From contig NZ_CP051685.1 in NCBI RefSeq assembly GCF_012849555.1, positions 3,348,001 to 3,412,000 on the forward strand: a stretch of 64,000 bases of DNA, in the 5' to 3' direction. Every line of letters starts with the position of its first letter. The first letter of the stretch is position 1. The notes under the pieces are model-generated. The model worked only from the letters and a program-made list of their open reading frames with translations, searched no databases and had not been told where the DNA came from. Made by a program: the position numbers and the translations under genes. Source of the DNA: Massilia forsythiae. Lineage in GTDB: Bacteria; Pseudomonadota; Gammaproteobacteria; Burkholderiales; Burkholderiaceae_D. Of this stretch, positions 21,382-30,189 are shown one piece after another.

Positions 21382-21873
21382 TCAGCCCTGGACGCCGCCG
21401 GCGCCGTTCTCCAAGAAGGAGCGCAGCATCCACGCATTCTTTTCGTGGATTTCCATGCGGTCGCTCAGCATGCCGGCGCTCGGCTGGTCGCTCGCTTCGT
21501 CGGCGATGCGGAAGGCGCTGCGCACCGTGCGGATCACGGCTTCCTGGCCGTCGACCAGTTGGCGGATCATTTCCTGGGCATTCGGCACGCCGGCTTCTTC
21601 CCTGATCGACGACAGTTCGGCGTAGCGCTTGTACGTGCCCGGCGCGAAATGGCCCAGTGCGCGGATGCGCTCGGCGATGTCGTCCAGCGCGGTCCACAGT
21701 TCGGTGTACTGCTCCTGGAACATGGTATGCAGGGTCTGGAACATCGGACCGGTCACGTTCCAGTGGAAGTTGTGGGTCTTCAGGTACAGCATGTAGCTGT
21801 CGGCCAGCACGTGCGACAGGGCGTCGGCGATTTTTGCGCGGTCTTCGGTGGTGATGCCGATATCGATATTCAT
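21382..21873 (-). CDS. dps: Dps-family DNA-binding ferritin-like protein
   Basis: A 163-residue Dps/ferritin-like protein that stores iron, uses hydrogen peroxide as oxidant and protects DNA. The ferroxidase region is intact: SYMLYLKTHNFHWNVTGPMF (His), then FQEQYTELWTALDDIAERIR with Asp and Glu ligands. The start at 21873 (MNIDIGITTEDR) is preceded by AAGGAAAA; the extension to 21909 lacks support. The gene stands alone, with a marked inverted repeat in its promoter region. Confidence 0.95.
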   Translation of the reverse strand: MNIDIGITTEDRAKIADALSHVLADSYMLYLKTHNFHWNVTGPMFQTLHTMFQEQYTELWTALDDIAERIRALGHFAPGTYKRYAELSSIREEAGVPNAQEMIRQLVDGQEAVIRTVRSAFRIADEASDQPSAGMLSDRMEIHEKNAWMLRSFLENGAGGVQG

Positions 21874-21906
21874 GTTGGTTTTCCTTTTTCGATAGACGTT
21901 GACAAT

Positions 21907-21947
21907 CAATTGGTGTTGCTCGATTGGTATAAGCTTATCACCAATTG
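21907..21947 (-). promoter_or_regulatory. Inverted-repeat operator candidate upstream of dps
   Basis: CAATTGGTG (21907-21915) and CACCAATTG (21939-21947) are perfect 9-bp inverted repeats. A third half-copy (GATTGGTAT) and a 10-bp palindrome ATAAGCTTAT lie between them. The site is 34-74 bases upstream of the dps start, where OxyR- or Fur-type regulators often bind dps promoters. It does not match the E. coli OxyR consensus closely, so the regulator is not named. Confidence 0.5.
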
Positions 21948-22025
21948 TGACATCCCGTTGCGCATATTTCCAATGATGCGGATAGGGGAAATCGATGGCT
22001 GGGCGGTGGAATCGTCGCTGGAATC

Positions 22026-22056
22026 GTAGGGTGGACGGGTCTCCCGTCCACGCTAC
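22026..22056. repeat. GTAGGGTGGACGGG-type hairpin repeat
   Basis: GTAGGGTGGACGGG-TCT-CCCGTCCACGCTAC is a small palindrome just downstream of the hslO stop codon. Related sequences occur at 30901-30997 and 40879-40942. Confidence 0.65.
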
Positions 22057-22062
22057 TTCTAA

Positions 22063-23019
22063 TCAATGTTTTACGGCGGACACCGGCGCCACCGCATCGG
22101 CGGTGGTATCGGTGGCGAACAGCTGCGCGCAGTCGACCGCGTCGAAGGCGTAGTGCTTGCCGCAGAAGTCGCAATTGATGCCCAGCTGGCCCAGGTCGGC
22201 CAGCGCCGATTCGACTTCGTCGCGGCCCAGCATCTTGAGCATGTTGCCGACCTTTTCGCGCGAGCAGGTGCAGTGGAACACCGGGTGCAGCGGCTCGAAC
22301 ACGCGGATCGTCTCTTCCCAGAACAGGCGGTTCAGCAGGGTCGGCACGTCGGTGTTCAACAGCTCCTCGCGCTTGAGGGTTGCGCCCAGCATGCCGGCGC
22401 GGGTCCAGGTCTCAAGGTCTTCTTCCTCGCTGGCCTGGGCCACCTGGCCCTCGATCGCGCTGTTGCGCGGCAGCTTTTGCAGCAGCAGGCCGCGCGCCAC
22501 GTTGTCGTCCGCCGCCAGCCACAGCTTGGTTTCCATCTGTTCCGAGCGCAGCATGTAGTTCTCGATGACGGTCGCGATGTCGTCGCCATCCAGCGGCACC
22601 ACGCCCTGGTATGGCTGCTGGCCCGGCACCTTGTCCTGCGGATCGAGCGTGATCACGAAGCGGCCATGGCCGCCCACGTTGAGCAGGTCGGTCAGGCTGG
22701 CGTCGTCGGCCACGTTCGCATCCGGCGCCAGCTTGGCGGTGGCGCGCAGGCGCAGTTCGGCATCGCACTCGACCACCAGCAGGCGCACCGGACCGTCGCC
22801 GTGGATCTGCATCACGATGGAACCGTTGAACTTCAGGTTGGCCGACAGCAGCGCGGCCGCGGCGACCATCTCGCCCAGCAAGCCCTTGACTGCGGCAGGG
22901 TAGTCGTGGCGCGCCTGGATCTCGCGCCATGCATTGGAGATTTCGATCAGCTCGCCGCGTACGGCGCCGTTGTCGAAGATGAATTTTTGCAGGATGTCCT
23001 TGCTGGTATCAGTCGTCAT
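22063..23019 (-). CDS. hslO: Redox-regulated chaperonin Hsp33
   Basis: A 318-residue Hsp33, a cytoplasmic holdase activated by oxidative unfolding. The N-terminal domain contains GLLGEMVAAAALLSANLKFN and LTDLLNVGGHGRFVITLDP. The redox switch near the C-terminus has the four zinc cysteines in CTCSREK (C-x-C) and CDFCGKHY (CxxC), spaced as in the family. It follows the gamma-carbonic anhydrase gene by 3 bp on the same strand, so the two form an operon. Confidence 0.96.
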   Translation of the reverse strand: MTTDTSKDILQKFIFDNGAVRGELIEISNAWREIQARHDYPAAVKGLLGEMVAAAALLSANLKFNGSIVMQIHGDGPVRLLVVECDAELRLRATAKLAPDANVADDASLTDLLNVGGHGRFVITLDPQDKVPGQQPYQGVVPLDGDDIATVIENYMLRSEQMETKLWLAADDNVARGLLLQKLPRNSAIEGQVAQASEEEDLETWTRAGMLGATLKREELLNTDVPTLLNRLFWEETIRVFEPLHPVFHCTCSREKVGNMLKMLGRDEVESALADLGQLGINCDFCGKHYAFDAVDCAQLFATDTTADAVAPVSAVKH

Positions 23020-23022
23020 TCT

Positions 23023-23547
23023 TTATCCGATTTTCTTGAGTTCCGCCTTGAAGCGCCGGCCGCGCTCGACATAGCCGGCGGCGTTGGCCTGCAGCCGCAG
23101 CAGGTCGTCTTGCGTCAATGTACGTACCGCTTTGGCCGGCGATCCCAGGATCAGCGTGTTGTCCGGGAACGTCTTGCCTTCCGTGACCAGGGCGCCGGCG
23201 CCGACCAGGCAACCCTTGCCGATCACGGCGCCGTTCAGCAGCACCGCCTGGATGCCGATCAGCGCGCCGTCGCCCACCGTGCAGCCGTGCAGCATGGCCT
23301 GGTGACCGATGGTCACGCCCTTGCCGATGACCAGCGGGTAGCCCATGTCGGTATGCATTACCGTGCCTTCCTGCACGTTGCTGTCCGCGCCGATCGTGAT
23401 GCGCTCGTTGTCGCCGCGGATCGTCACCCCGGACCAGACCGAGGCGTTGGCCTCGACGGTCACCTTGCCGATCAGGGTGGCGGAATCGGCGACGTAGGCC
23501 GACGCATCGATCTCGGGCGCATGCTCGCCCAGCTGGTAAATCGCCAT
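23023..23547 (-). CDS. Gamma-class carbonic anhydrase-like hexapeptide protein (YrdA type)
   Basis: A 174-residue left-handed beta-helix protein with repeated hexapeptide turns (VADSATLIGKVTVEANASVW, ITIGADSNVQEGT). The metal-binding histidines are in VMHTDMGYPLVIGKGVTIGH and QAMLHGC, matching the YrdA/PaaY/CaiE group of gamma-carbonic anhydrases. Whether it hydrates CO2 cannot be seen; many family members have no proven activity. It is the first gene of the hslO operon. Confidence 0.92.
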   Translation of the reverse strand: MAIYQLGEHAPEIDASAYVADSATLIGKVTVEANASVWSGVTIRGDNERITIGADSNVQEGTVMHTDMGYPLVIGKGVTIGHQAMLHGCTVGDGALIGIQAVLLNGAVIGKGCLVGAGALVTEGKTFPDNTLILGSPAKAVRTLTQDDLLRLQANAAGYVERGRRFKAELKKIG

Positions 23548-23773
23548 GGATGTGCTCGCAATAGGGTTGAAGACAGGGGTGAAAAGGCAGCCGCTATTTT
23601 ACGCCCTTGCGTCCGCCATCGTCCGGCAAGCGCCGCAGATGGGGACGCGTACGCGGATTGCAAGCGCCGCGGCGCGGGCAGGGGGGCAGCCGCCCGGATG
23701 CTGGACCGGTATCGCCGCTTTGTGTAAGATGAAGCTTCGAACCGAACGACCGTACTTTTTTGTGAGCAATCTC

Positions 23774-24679
23774 ATGATGCCATCCCGTTCCGAATTCCTG
23801 GCCATCCGCGGCCTGCGCATCCACCTGCGCCACTGGGGGCCGCAAGGCGCGCCCAAGCTGTTCATGGCGCATGGCTGGATGGACATGTCGGCTTCGTTCC
23901 AGTTCGTGGTCGATGCGCTGCAGGGCGAGTGGCACGTGATCGCGCCCGACTGGCGCGGCTTCGGGCTGAGCGAGCGCGCCGGCGCCGACACCTACTGGTT
24001 TCCGGATTACTTCGCCGACCTGGAGGCCATCCTCGACCATTGTGCGCCCGGCGAAGCGGTGAACCTGCTCGGGCACAGCATGGGCGGCAACATCGTCAGC
24101 GTGTACGCCGGCATCCGTCCGGAGCGCGTGGCGCGCCTGGTCAACCTGGAAGGTTTCGGTTTGCCGGCCACCAGGCCGGAGCAGGCGCCCGGGCGCTACG
24201 CCAGGTGGCTGGAGGAGGTCAAGGCGCCGGCGCCGATGCGCGCCTATGCCAGCCTGGAAGAGGTGGCGGCGCGCCTGCAGAAGACCAATCCGCGCCTGCC
24301 GGCCGCGCGCGCCGCCTTCCTGGCGCAGCACTGGGCGGCCCGGAATGCACAAGGGTCGTGGGAAATCCTGGGCGACCCCGCGCACAAGATGACCAGTCCG
24401 CTGCTGTACCAGGCGGAAGAGGTGATGGCGTGCTGGCGCCGCATCACCGCGCCGGTACTGTGGGTCGAGGCTGAGCACACCGACATGTGGCGCTGGATGG
24501 GGCCGAAGGAACACGCGCGCGCCGAGGTCGACCGCCGCCTGGCGCAGGTGCCCGACGTCACCCCGCGCATGATGCCGGATGCCGGCCACATGCTGCACCA
24601 CGACCAGCCGCAACTGCTGGCGCGCATGATCGAGGAATTCCTGGCGCAGCCACGACGTTCGGCGGCGGAGGCGGCCTGA
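23774..24679 (+). CDS. Alpha/beta-hydrolase fold protein
   Basis: A 301-residue hydrolase. The oxyanion region is LFMAHGWMDMSASFQF, the nucleophile elbow is GHSMGGN, the acid is probably Asp in WVEAEHTDMWRW and the catalytic His is in DAGHMLHHDQP. The layout resembles the epoxide hydrolase/esterase-type family with a cap between strands. Substrate unknown. The frame is open from 23546, but the translation before MMPSRSEFLAIRGLRI is not protein-like; the ATG at 23774 is used (23777 is equally possible). It stands alone between the carbonic anhydrase and the PHP phosphatase. Confidence 0.88.
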   Translation: MMPSRSEFLAIRGLRIHLRHWGPQGAPKLFMAHGWMDMSASFQFVVDALQGEWHVIAPDWRGFGLSERAGADTYWFPDYFADLEAILDHCAPGEAVNLLGHSMGGNIVSVYAGIRPERVARLVNLEGFGLPATRPEQAPGRYARWLEEVKAPAPMRAYASLEEVAARLQKTNPRLPAARAAFLAQHWAARNAQGSWEILGDPAHKMTSPLLYQAEEVMACWRRITAPVLWVEAEHTDMWRWMGPKEHARAEVDRRLAQVPDVTPRMMPDAGHMLHHDQPQLLARMIEEFLAQPRRSAAEAA

Positions 24680-24809
24680 GGGTTGGAGGGAGCGGCGCCC
24701 GTGCGGAGGGCGGCTCGACCATCCGCCAAGCCGTTCGCGATCCCGCCGATGGGCGTACAATGAAGGCGTCGCGCCCATCCGTTCACCCCTGTTCCCGCCG
24801 GTCTTCATC

Positions 24810-25643
24810 ATGCTGAAAGTCGATCTCCACTGCCATTCCAACATCTCCGACGGCGTGCTGGCGCCCCCTGCCGTGGCCGCCTACGCGCGCAAGGGCGGCG
24901 TCGATGTGTGGGCGCTGACCGACCACGACGAGGTCGGCGGCATCAAGGCCGCGCGCCGCGCCGCGCAGGAGCAGGGCATGCGCTTCGTGGCCGGCGTCGA
25001 GATCTCCGTGACCTGGGCCAATGAGACCATCCACGTGGTCGGCCTGCAGGTGGACGAGGACGAGGCGCGCCTGGTGGCCGGCCTGGCCGCGACCCGGCAC
25101 GGGCGCGACCAGCGCGGGCGCGAAATGGCGGCCCAGCTGGAAAAGGCCGGCATCCCCGGCGCCTACGAGGGCGCGCTGAAGTACGTCGCCAACCCGGACC
25201 TGCTGTCGCGCACCCACTTCGCACGCTACCTGTGCGAGATCGGCGCCTGCAGCACCACCTCCGAAGTGTTCCGGCGCTACCTGACCGAAGGCCGGCCCGG
25301 CTACGTGCCGCACCGCTGGGCCACGCTGGCCGATACCATGGGCTGGATCCGCGGCGCCGGCGGCATCCCGGTGATCGCCCACCCGGGGCGCTACCGCTTC
25401 TCGAAGACCGCCGAGGGCGCGCTGTTCGACGAATTCAAGCAACTCGGCGGCAACGCCATCGAGGTGGTCACCGGCAGCCACACGCCGGACCAGTACGCCA
25501 CCTACGCGGAAGTGGCGCGCCGCTACGGCTTCCTGGCCTCGCGCGGCACCGACTTCCACGCGCCGGGCGAGGCGCGGGTCGAATTCGACAAGCTGGCGCC
25601 GCTGCCGGCGGGAGTGACGCCGGTGTGGCATGACTGGTTTTGA
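24810..25643 (+). CDS. rnm: PHP-domain 3',5'-nucleoside bisphosphate phosphatase
   Basis: A 277-residue PHP-family phosphoesterase of the YciV/TrpH type, which removes the 3' phosphate from 3',5'-bisphosphonucleotides and trims RNA ends. Metal-site motifs are present: KVDLHCHSNISDG (HxH), LTDHDEVGG (the second acidic/His motif), GVEISVTW, IPVIAHPGRY and GTDFHAPGE. The following gene, yciO, is often linked with yciV in proteobacterial genomes, which supports the name. ATG 24810 directly starts the PHP motif. Confidence 0.9.
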   Translation: MLKVDLHCHSNISDGVLAPPAVAAYARKGGVDVWALTDHDEVGGIKAARRAAQEQGMRFVAGVEISVTWANETIHVVGLQVDEDEARLVAGLAATRHGRDQRGREMAAQLEKAGIPGAYEGALKYVANPDLLSRTHFARYLCEIGACSTTSEVFRRYLTEGRPGYVPHRWATLADTMGWIRGAGGIPVIAHPGRYRFSKTAEGALFDEFKQLGGNAIEVVTGSHTPDQYATYAEVARRYGFLASRGTDFHAPGEARVEFDKLAPLPAGVTPVWHDWF

Positions 25644-25686
25644 GCGTTCCGTGTACTGGTCGACACCATGCTCGTCTGTAGCCGAG

Positions 25687-25801
25687 CGTCGTCCCCGCGC
25701 AGGCGGGGACCCAAGCTTACCTTTCTGAAAACGTCAACTGACGATTCACCGTAGCGATCGTCGGAGCCGTTGCATGGGCCCCCGCCTGCGCGGGGACGAC
25801 G
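25687..25801. repeat. REP-like inverted pair, copy 5
   Basis: Left arm CGTCGTCCCCGCGCAGGCGG... at 25687 and inverted right arm ending at 25801, about 60 bp apart, between the PHP phosphatase and yciO genes. Confidence 0.9.
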
Positions 25802-25867
25802 ACACTTGAATTTTCGGCATCTCGCCCCTATCTTGACGGTTTTCCATTCATCCCCATAGGGGAGGCA

Positions 25868-26491
25868 ATGACCCAATATTTCGAAATCCATCCGCTCAAC
25901 CCGCAAGTCCGCCTGCTGCGACAGGCGGCCCAGATCATCCAGTCGGGCGGCATCGTGGCGGCGCCGACCGATTCCGCCTATGCGCTGGTATGCCGCCTCG
26001 ACGACAAGGCCGCGGTCGAGAAGCTGCGCCGTATCCGCGGCGTCGACGACAAGCACCACCTGACGTTGCTGGTACGCGACCTGTCCGAGATCGCCCAGTA
26101 CGCGCGCGTCGACAACCAGCAGTACCGCCAACTGAAGTCGGTCTTGCCCGGCCCGTACACCGTGATCCTGGAAGCCACGCGCGAATTGCCGCGCCGGCTG
26201 TCGCACCCGTCGCGCAAGACCATCGGCATCCGCGTGCCGGAAAACCCCATCCTGCTCGGCCTGCTGGAAGAACTGGGCGAGCCGCTGATCGGCACCACGC
26301 TGCAATTGCCGGACGACGACCACATGCTGTCCGATCCGGAAGAAGTGCGCGAGCGCCTCGACAAGCAGATCGACCTGGTCATCGACGGCGGCGCCGGCAC
26401 GCTGGAGGCGACCACCGTCGTCGACCTGACCGGTCCGGAAGCGGTGCTGCTGCGCGAAGGCCGCGGCGATCCGTCGGTGTTCGGCCTGTAG
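25868..26491 (+). CDS. YciO-type YrdC/Sua5-domain protein
   Basis: A 207-residue YrdC-like protein beginning MTQYFEIHPLNPQVRLLRQA. It shows the dsRNA/nucleotide-binding fold signature GGIVAAPTDSAYALVCRLDD, the KKxR-like basic motif region LRRIRGVDDKHHLTLLVRD, and SRKTIGIRVPENPI. The YciO branch is related to TsaC/YrdC, which makes threonylcarbamoyl-AMP for tRNA t6A, but YciO's own role is less certain. The DSAY (rather than TETVYGL) entry motif argues for the YciO branch. It follows the PHP phosphatase with only a REP pair between. Confidence 0.88.
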   Translation: MTQYFEIHPLNPQVRLLRQAAQIIQSGGIVAAPTDSAYALVCRLDDKAAVEKLRRIRGVDDKHHLTLLVRDLSEIAQYARVDNQQYRQLKSVLPGPYTVILEATRELPRRLSHPSRKTIGIRVPENPILLGLLEELGEPLIGTTLQLPDDDHMLSDPEEVRERLDKQIDLVIDGGAGTLEATTVVDLTGPEAVLLREGRGDPSVFGL

Positions 26492-26647
26492 CCGCGGGCG
26501 CCGCTGCACCGGGCGCCGCTGCGGCGGCGGCCGTGCAAAGTGCAGGACCATGCGCCGGCTTAACCGCAGCTTAAACGGCGCTCGAATTGCTTAGCGGCCA
26601 TTGGCCGAATAATGCCCGGTGCGTGGGCTCTGTTAGAATCCCGCGTT

Positions 26648-27301
26648 ATGGATGAACTTATACGCAACCTGGCGGTCTACGCACTGCCTGTCCTCTTTGC
26701 GCTGACGATGCACGATGCCGCGCAGGCTTTCGTCGCACGGCATTTCGGCGACAATACCGCCCACGCAGCTGGCCGCACCACGCTCAATCCGCTGGCCCAT
26801 ATCGATCCGCTCGGCACGGTGGTGATCCCGGCGATCATGTACGTGACGGTCGGCTTCGTGTTCGGCTATGCCAAGCCTTTGCCGATGAACTATGGGCAGA
26901 TGCGCAATCCGAAGCGCGACATGGCCTGGGTCGCCTTGTCCGGTCCGGCCGCCAACTTCGTGATGGCGCTGATGTGGATGGTGCTGGCGGTCCTGCTGCA
27001 GTATTTCCACGTGGACGAGTCGTTCCCGAACCTGGTGGCCAGCGCCGGCGTGAAGACCAACCTATGGCTGATGGCGTTCAACCTGCTGCCAATCCCGTCG
27101 ATGGACGGCGGCCGCGTATTGTTCGCGGTCTTGCCGCACAAGCTGGCGTACCAGTATGCGCGCCTGGAACCCTACGGTTTCATCATCTTGCTGGTGCTGA
27201 TCCTGCTGAAGATCGTGCAGGTCTGGCTGGGGATCGTGTGGGGCGTCGGCCAGCAACTGCTGGAATGGATCGTCACGCCGCTGATCATTCTGCTGAGCTG
27301 A
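26648..27301 (+). CDS. Site-2-protease-family (M50) membrane protein lacking the HExxH motif
   Basis: A 217-residue polytopic protein with the shape of the short M50/site-2 protease family: FALTMHDAAQAFVARHFGDN, NPLAHIDPLGTVVIPAIMY, ALSGPAANFVMALMWMV, and the third-ligand motif NLLPIPSMDGGRVLFA. The zinc-catalysis motif, normally HEAAHGxxAxxxGD at residues 22-26, reads HDAAQ here: the catalytic Glu has become Asp23 and the second His has become Gln26. The rest of the fold is conserved, so it is probably a proteolytically inactive homologue or a variant metal site. A CTGAG pentamer repeated six times spans the stop codon. Confidence 0.88.
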   Translation: MDELIRNLAVYALPVLFALTMHDAAQAFVARHFGDNTAHAAGRTTLNPLAHIDPLGTVVIPAIMYVTVGFVFGYAKPLPMNYGQMRNPKRDMAWVALSGPAANFVMALMWMVLAVLLQYFHVDESFPNLVASAGVKTNLWLMAFNLLPIPSMDGGRVLFAVLPHKLAYQYARLEPYGFIILLVLILLKIVQVWLGIVWGVGQQLLEWIVTPLIILLS

Positions 27302-27322
27302 GCTGAGCTGAGCTGAGCTGAG
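27293..27322. repeat. Pentanucleotide microsatellite (CTGAG)6 across the stop codon
   Basis: Six perfect CTGAG units; the M50-homologue stop TGA lies within units two and three. Since the stop is reached in the first units, copy-number change would not alter the protein, but would change the following gene's leader. Confidence 0.85.
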
Positions 27323-27364
27323 CGGCCGCTCGGCCGACCTGCGCCGCGTGCGCCGACCACAGGG

Positions 27365-27961
27365 ATGGAACATCACATGAATCATGCCGTTGCCGACAAT
27401 CCTTCCGCCTGGGTGCGGCGCTGGGCGCCGCTGATCCGCACCGGCGAAGTGCTCGACCTGGCTTGCGGGGCAGGGCGACATGCGCGCCTGCTGGCGGCGA
27501 TGGGCCATACCGTCATCGCCCTCGACCGCGATGCCGCCGCGCTGGCGGCGATCGCTGCCGGCGCACACGGCGACGACATCGCCACCGTCGAATACGACCT
27601 GGAAGCGCCCGGCAGCGCCTGGCCGTTCGCGCCGCGCAGCCTGTCCGGCATCGTGGTCACGAATTACCTGTACCGGCCGCTGCTGCCGCCGATCACGGCG
27701 TCGCTGGCGCCAAACGGCGTCTTGATCTACGAAACCTTTGCGCGCGGCAATGAGGCCTTCGGCAAGCCGTCGAATCCGGACTTTTTGTTGATGCCCGGCG
27801 AGCTGATCGGCGTGGCCGGCCGCTCGGGCCTGCGCGTGGTCGCGTTCGAGGATGGCGCGCTGGAATCGCCGAAGCCGGCGCGCGTGCAGCGCCTGTGCGC
27901 GGTGGGTCCGGCCTTCGACCTGGGCGGTGCCCGGCTCGACCATTTATCTGGGCGCGAATGA
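27365..27961 (+). CDS. SAM-dependent methyltransferase
   Basis: A 198-residue class I methyltransferase of the TehB/UbiE-like size class. Motif I is VLDLACGAGRHARLLAAMGH, motif II is ALDRDAAAL, and the region GIVVTNYLYRPLLPPITASL plus GVLIYETFARGNEAFGKPS is the typical core of this small family. Substrate unknown. ATG at 27365; a second ATG at 27377 is possible. It ends 64 bp before dapA, and a transcriptional start probably lies between them (TACAAT at 27984). Confidence 0.88.
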   Translation: MEHHMNHAVADNPSAWVRRWAPLIRTGEVLDLACGAGRHARLLAAMGHTVIALDRDAAALAAIAAGAHGDDIATVEYDLEAPGSAWPFAPRSLSGIVVTNYLYRPLLPPITASLAPNGVLIYETFARGNEAFGKPSNPDFLLMPGELIGVAGRSGLRVVAFEDGALESPKPARVQRLCAVGPAFDLGGARLDHLSGRE

Positions 27962-28025
27962 CCCATAAGGGCGGGGTATCCGCTACAATCCAAGTTTTAT
28001 TTATTAACGGCACGGTCCACTGATT

Positions 28026-28901
28026 ATGATTAAGGGCAGCATAGTAGCAATCGTCACGCCGATGTTCGAGGACGGCAGCCTGGACAAGGACAGCCTGCGC
28101 AAGCTGATCGACTGGCACGTGGCCGAGGGGACGGATGGCCTGGTCATCGTCGGCACCACCGGCGAATCGGCCACCGTCAGCCCGGACGAACACTGCGAAC
28201 TGATCCGCCTGACGGTCGAGCACGTTGCCGGCCGCATTCCGGTGATCGCCGGTTCGGGCGGCAACTCGACCGCGGAAGCGATCGCGCTGACCCGCCATGC
28301 CAAGGACGTCGGCGCCGACGCTACGCTGCAGGTGGTGCCGTACTACAACCGTCCGACCCAGGAAGGCATGTACCGCCACTTCAAGGCGATCGCCGAAGCG
28401 GTGGACATCCCCGTGATCCTCTACAATGTGCCGGGCCGGACCGTGGCCGACATGGCCAACGAGACCGTGGTGCGCTTGGCCGCCGTCGACAACATCGTCG
28501 GCATCAAGGATGCGACCGGCAACGTCGGCCGCGGCATCGAACTGCTGCGCGGCGTGGACAAATCGTTCGGCGTGTATTCGGGCGACGACCCGACCGCGAT
28601 GGCGCTGATGTTCTGTGGCGCCGCCGGCAACATCTCGGTGACCGCCAACGTCGCGCCGCGCGCCATGCACGAGCTGTGCGAAGCGGCCATGGCCGGCGAC
28701 ACCGCCCGTGCCATCGAGATCAACAACCGCGTGCTGGCGCTGCATGCCAAGCTGTTCATTGAACCGAATCCGGTTCCGGTCAAGTGGGCGCTGACCGAAA
28801 TGGGCAAGATGCCGGCAGGCCTGCGCCTGCCGCTGGCGCCGCTGTCCGCGCAATACCACGACACCGTCCGCGCTGCCCTGCGCGAATCCGGCGTCCTTTG
28901 A
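28026..28901 (+). CDS. dapA: 4-hydroxy-tetrahydrodipicolinate synthase
   Basis: A 291-residue DapA, condensing pyruvate with aspartate semialdehyde in the lysine/diaminopimelate pathway. It starts [20 protein letters not shown], has the GTTGESAT motif near residue 43, [17 protein letters not shown], the catalytic Tyr in [10 protein letters not shown] and the Schiff-base lysine in VGIKDATGN (about residue 161). Length and motifs are normal. The following gene is bamC, whose candidate upstream ATG overlaps the dapA stop; this dapA-bamC order is a classical proteobacterial arrangement. Confidence 0.98.
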   Translation: MIKGSIVAIVTPMFEDGSLDKDSLRKLIDWHVAEGTDGLVIVGTTGESATVSPDEHCELIRLTVEHVAGRIPVIAGSGGNSTAEAIALTRHAKDVGADATLQVVPYYNRPTQEGMYRHFKAIAEAVDIPVILYNVPGRTVADMANETVVRLAAVDNIVGIKDATGNVGRGIELLRGVDKSFGVYSGDDPTAMALMFCGAAGNISVTANVAPRAMHELCEAAMAGDTARAIEINNRVLALHAKLFIEPNPVPVKWALTEMGKMPAGLRLPLAPLSAQYHDTVRAALRESGVL

Positions 28902-28933
28902 TGAACGGTCTCCTGACCTACTGCTTTAACGAT

Positions 28934-30082
28934 ATGACAAATCGCAAGTTCAAGACTCAACGCGCGACCCGCGCCATCGCGCTGACCGCCATGGCATTCA
29001 GCCTGGCCGCGTGCACGACGATATTCGAATCGGACAAGGTGGACTACAAGGCGACCAAGAAGGCCGCCCCGCTGGACGTCCCGCCGGACCTGACCCAACT
29101 GCAGAAGGACAACCGCTATGCCGTGCCGGACGGCCGCGGCGTCGCCACCGCGTCCGGCTTCCAGCAGCAGCGCAACGGCGGCGCTGCACCCGTCGCCGCC
29201 GGCGCGCCTGCCGCGGCGTCCGGCGACACCATCGGTCCGGTCGCGACCGATTCGGTGCATATCGAGCGTGCCGGCAAGCAGCGCTGGCTGGTCGTCAAGC
29301 AGACGCCGGAACAGCTGTGGCCGCAACTGGAATCGTTCTGGACCGACGCCGGCTTCACGCTGGAGACCGAATCGGCCCAGACCGGCGTCATGGAAACCAA
29401 CTGGAACGAAAACCGTTCCAAGATCCCGCAGGATTTCATCCGCCGCACCATCGGCCGCGTGTTCGACTCGGCCTACTCGACCGGCGAGCGCGACAAGTTC
29501 CGCACCCGCCTGGAACGCCGTCCGGACGGCGCCACCGAGATCTACATCAGCCACCGCGGCGCCGAGGAAGTGGTGACCGGCGCCCAGCGCGAGACGACGA
29601 CCTGGACCGCGCGTCCGAACGATCCGGAACTGGAAGCCGAGTTCCTGGGCCGCCTGGTGGCCAAGCTGAACGGCACGCCGGTCAAGCAAGCCGCCTCGAT
29701 CGTGGCCAACGCGCCGCTGGAACCGCAGCACGCCAAGCTGGACGGCGGCAAGGTCACCGTCGACGAAGGCTTCGACCGCGCCTGGCGCCGCGTCGGCCTG
29801 GCGCTGGACCGCGTCGGCTTCACCGTGGAAGACCGCGACCGCGTGCAGGGCATCTATTTCGTGCGCTACGTCGATCCGGATGCGGTCAACAAGGCCGGCT
29901 TCTTCAGCAAGCTGTTCGGCTCGGACGACAAGAACAAGGAAGCGCAGCGCTACCGCGTGCTGGTCTCGACCGTGCAGGGCGCGACCAGCAGCGACGTCAC
30001 CGTGCAGAACAATGACGGCAAGCCGGACGGCACGCCGACCGGCGCCAAGATCCTGCAACTGCTGGCGGACGAACTGAAGTAA
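28934..30082 (+). CDS. bamC: Outer membrane assembly lipoprotein BamC
   Basis: A 382-residue BamC (NlpB) of the BAM complex that inserts beta-barrel proteins. The lipobox is LAAC (TAMAFSLAACTTIFES), followed by the conserved unstructured start VDYKATKKAAPLDVPPDLTQ that binds BamD. Two BamC helix-grip domains follow: RWLVVKQTPEQLWPQLESFW and FDRAWRRVGLALDRVGFTVE with DRVQGIYFVRYVDP. The ATG at 28934 gives a proper signal peptide; an ATG at 28901, overlapping the dapA stop, would add 11 residues and cannot be excluded. A hairpin terminator follows the stop. Confidence 0.94.
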   Translation: MTNRKFKTQRATRAIALTAMAFSLAACTTIFESDKVDYKATKKAAPLDVPPDLTQLQKDNRYAVPDGRGVATASGFQQQRNGGAAPVAAGAPAAASGDTIGPVATDSVHIERAGKQRWLVVKQTPEQLWPQLESFWTDAGFTLETESAQTGVMETNWNENRSKIPQDFIRRTIGRVFDSAYSTGERDKFRTRLERRPDGATEIYISHRGAEEVVTGAQRETTTWTARPNDPELEAEFLGRLVAKLNGTPVKQAASIVANAPLEPQHAKLDGGKVTVDEGFDRAWRRVGLALDRVGFTVEDRDRVQGIYFVRYVDPDAVNKAGFFSKLFGSDDKNKEAQRYRVLVSTVQGATSSDVTVQNNDGKPDGTPTGAKILQLLADELK

Positions 30083-30103
30083 GCGGCGTCCGTCGCCAAC
30101 ACG

Positions 30104-30130
30104 AAACCGGCCTTCGAGGCCGGTTTTTTA
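30104..30130 (+). terminator. Intrinsic terminator of bamC
   Basis: ACCGGCCT-TCG-AGGCCGGT is followed by six T, beginning 22 bases after the bamC stop codon. Confidence 0.9.
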
Positions 30131-30189
30131 TTGCCTGCCGACTTGGCGCTTGCCGGGAGGCGGAAGGCGCGCTGGCGAAAACGCAGGCG

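Noticed and set aside
27293-27322. CTGAG repeat as a phase-variation switch of the M50-family protein
   Set aside because: The first in-frame stop is met in the first units of the tract, so changes in unit number do not change the protein.
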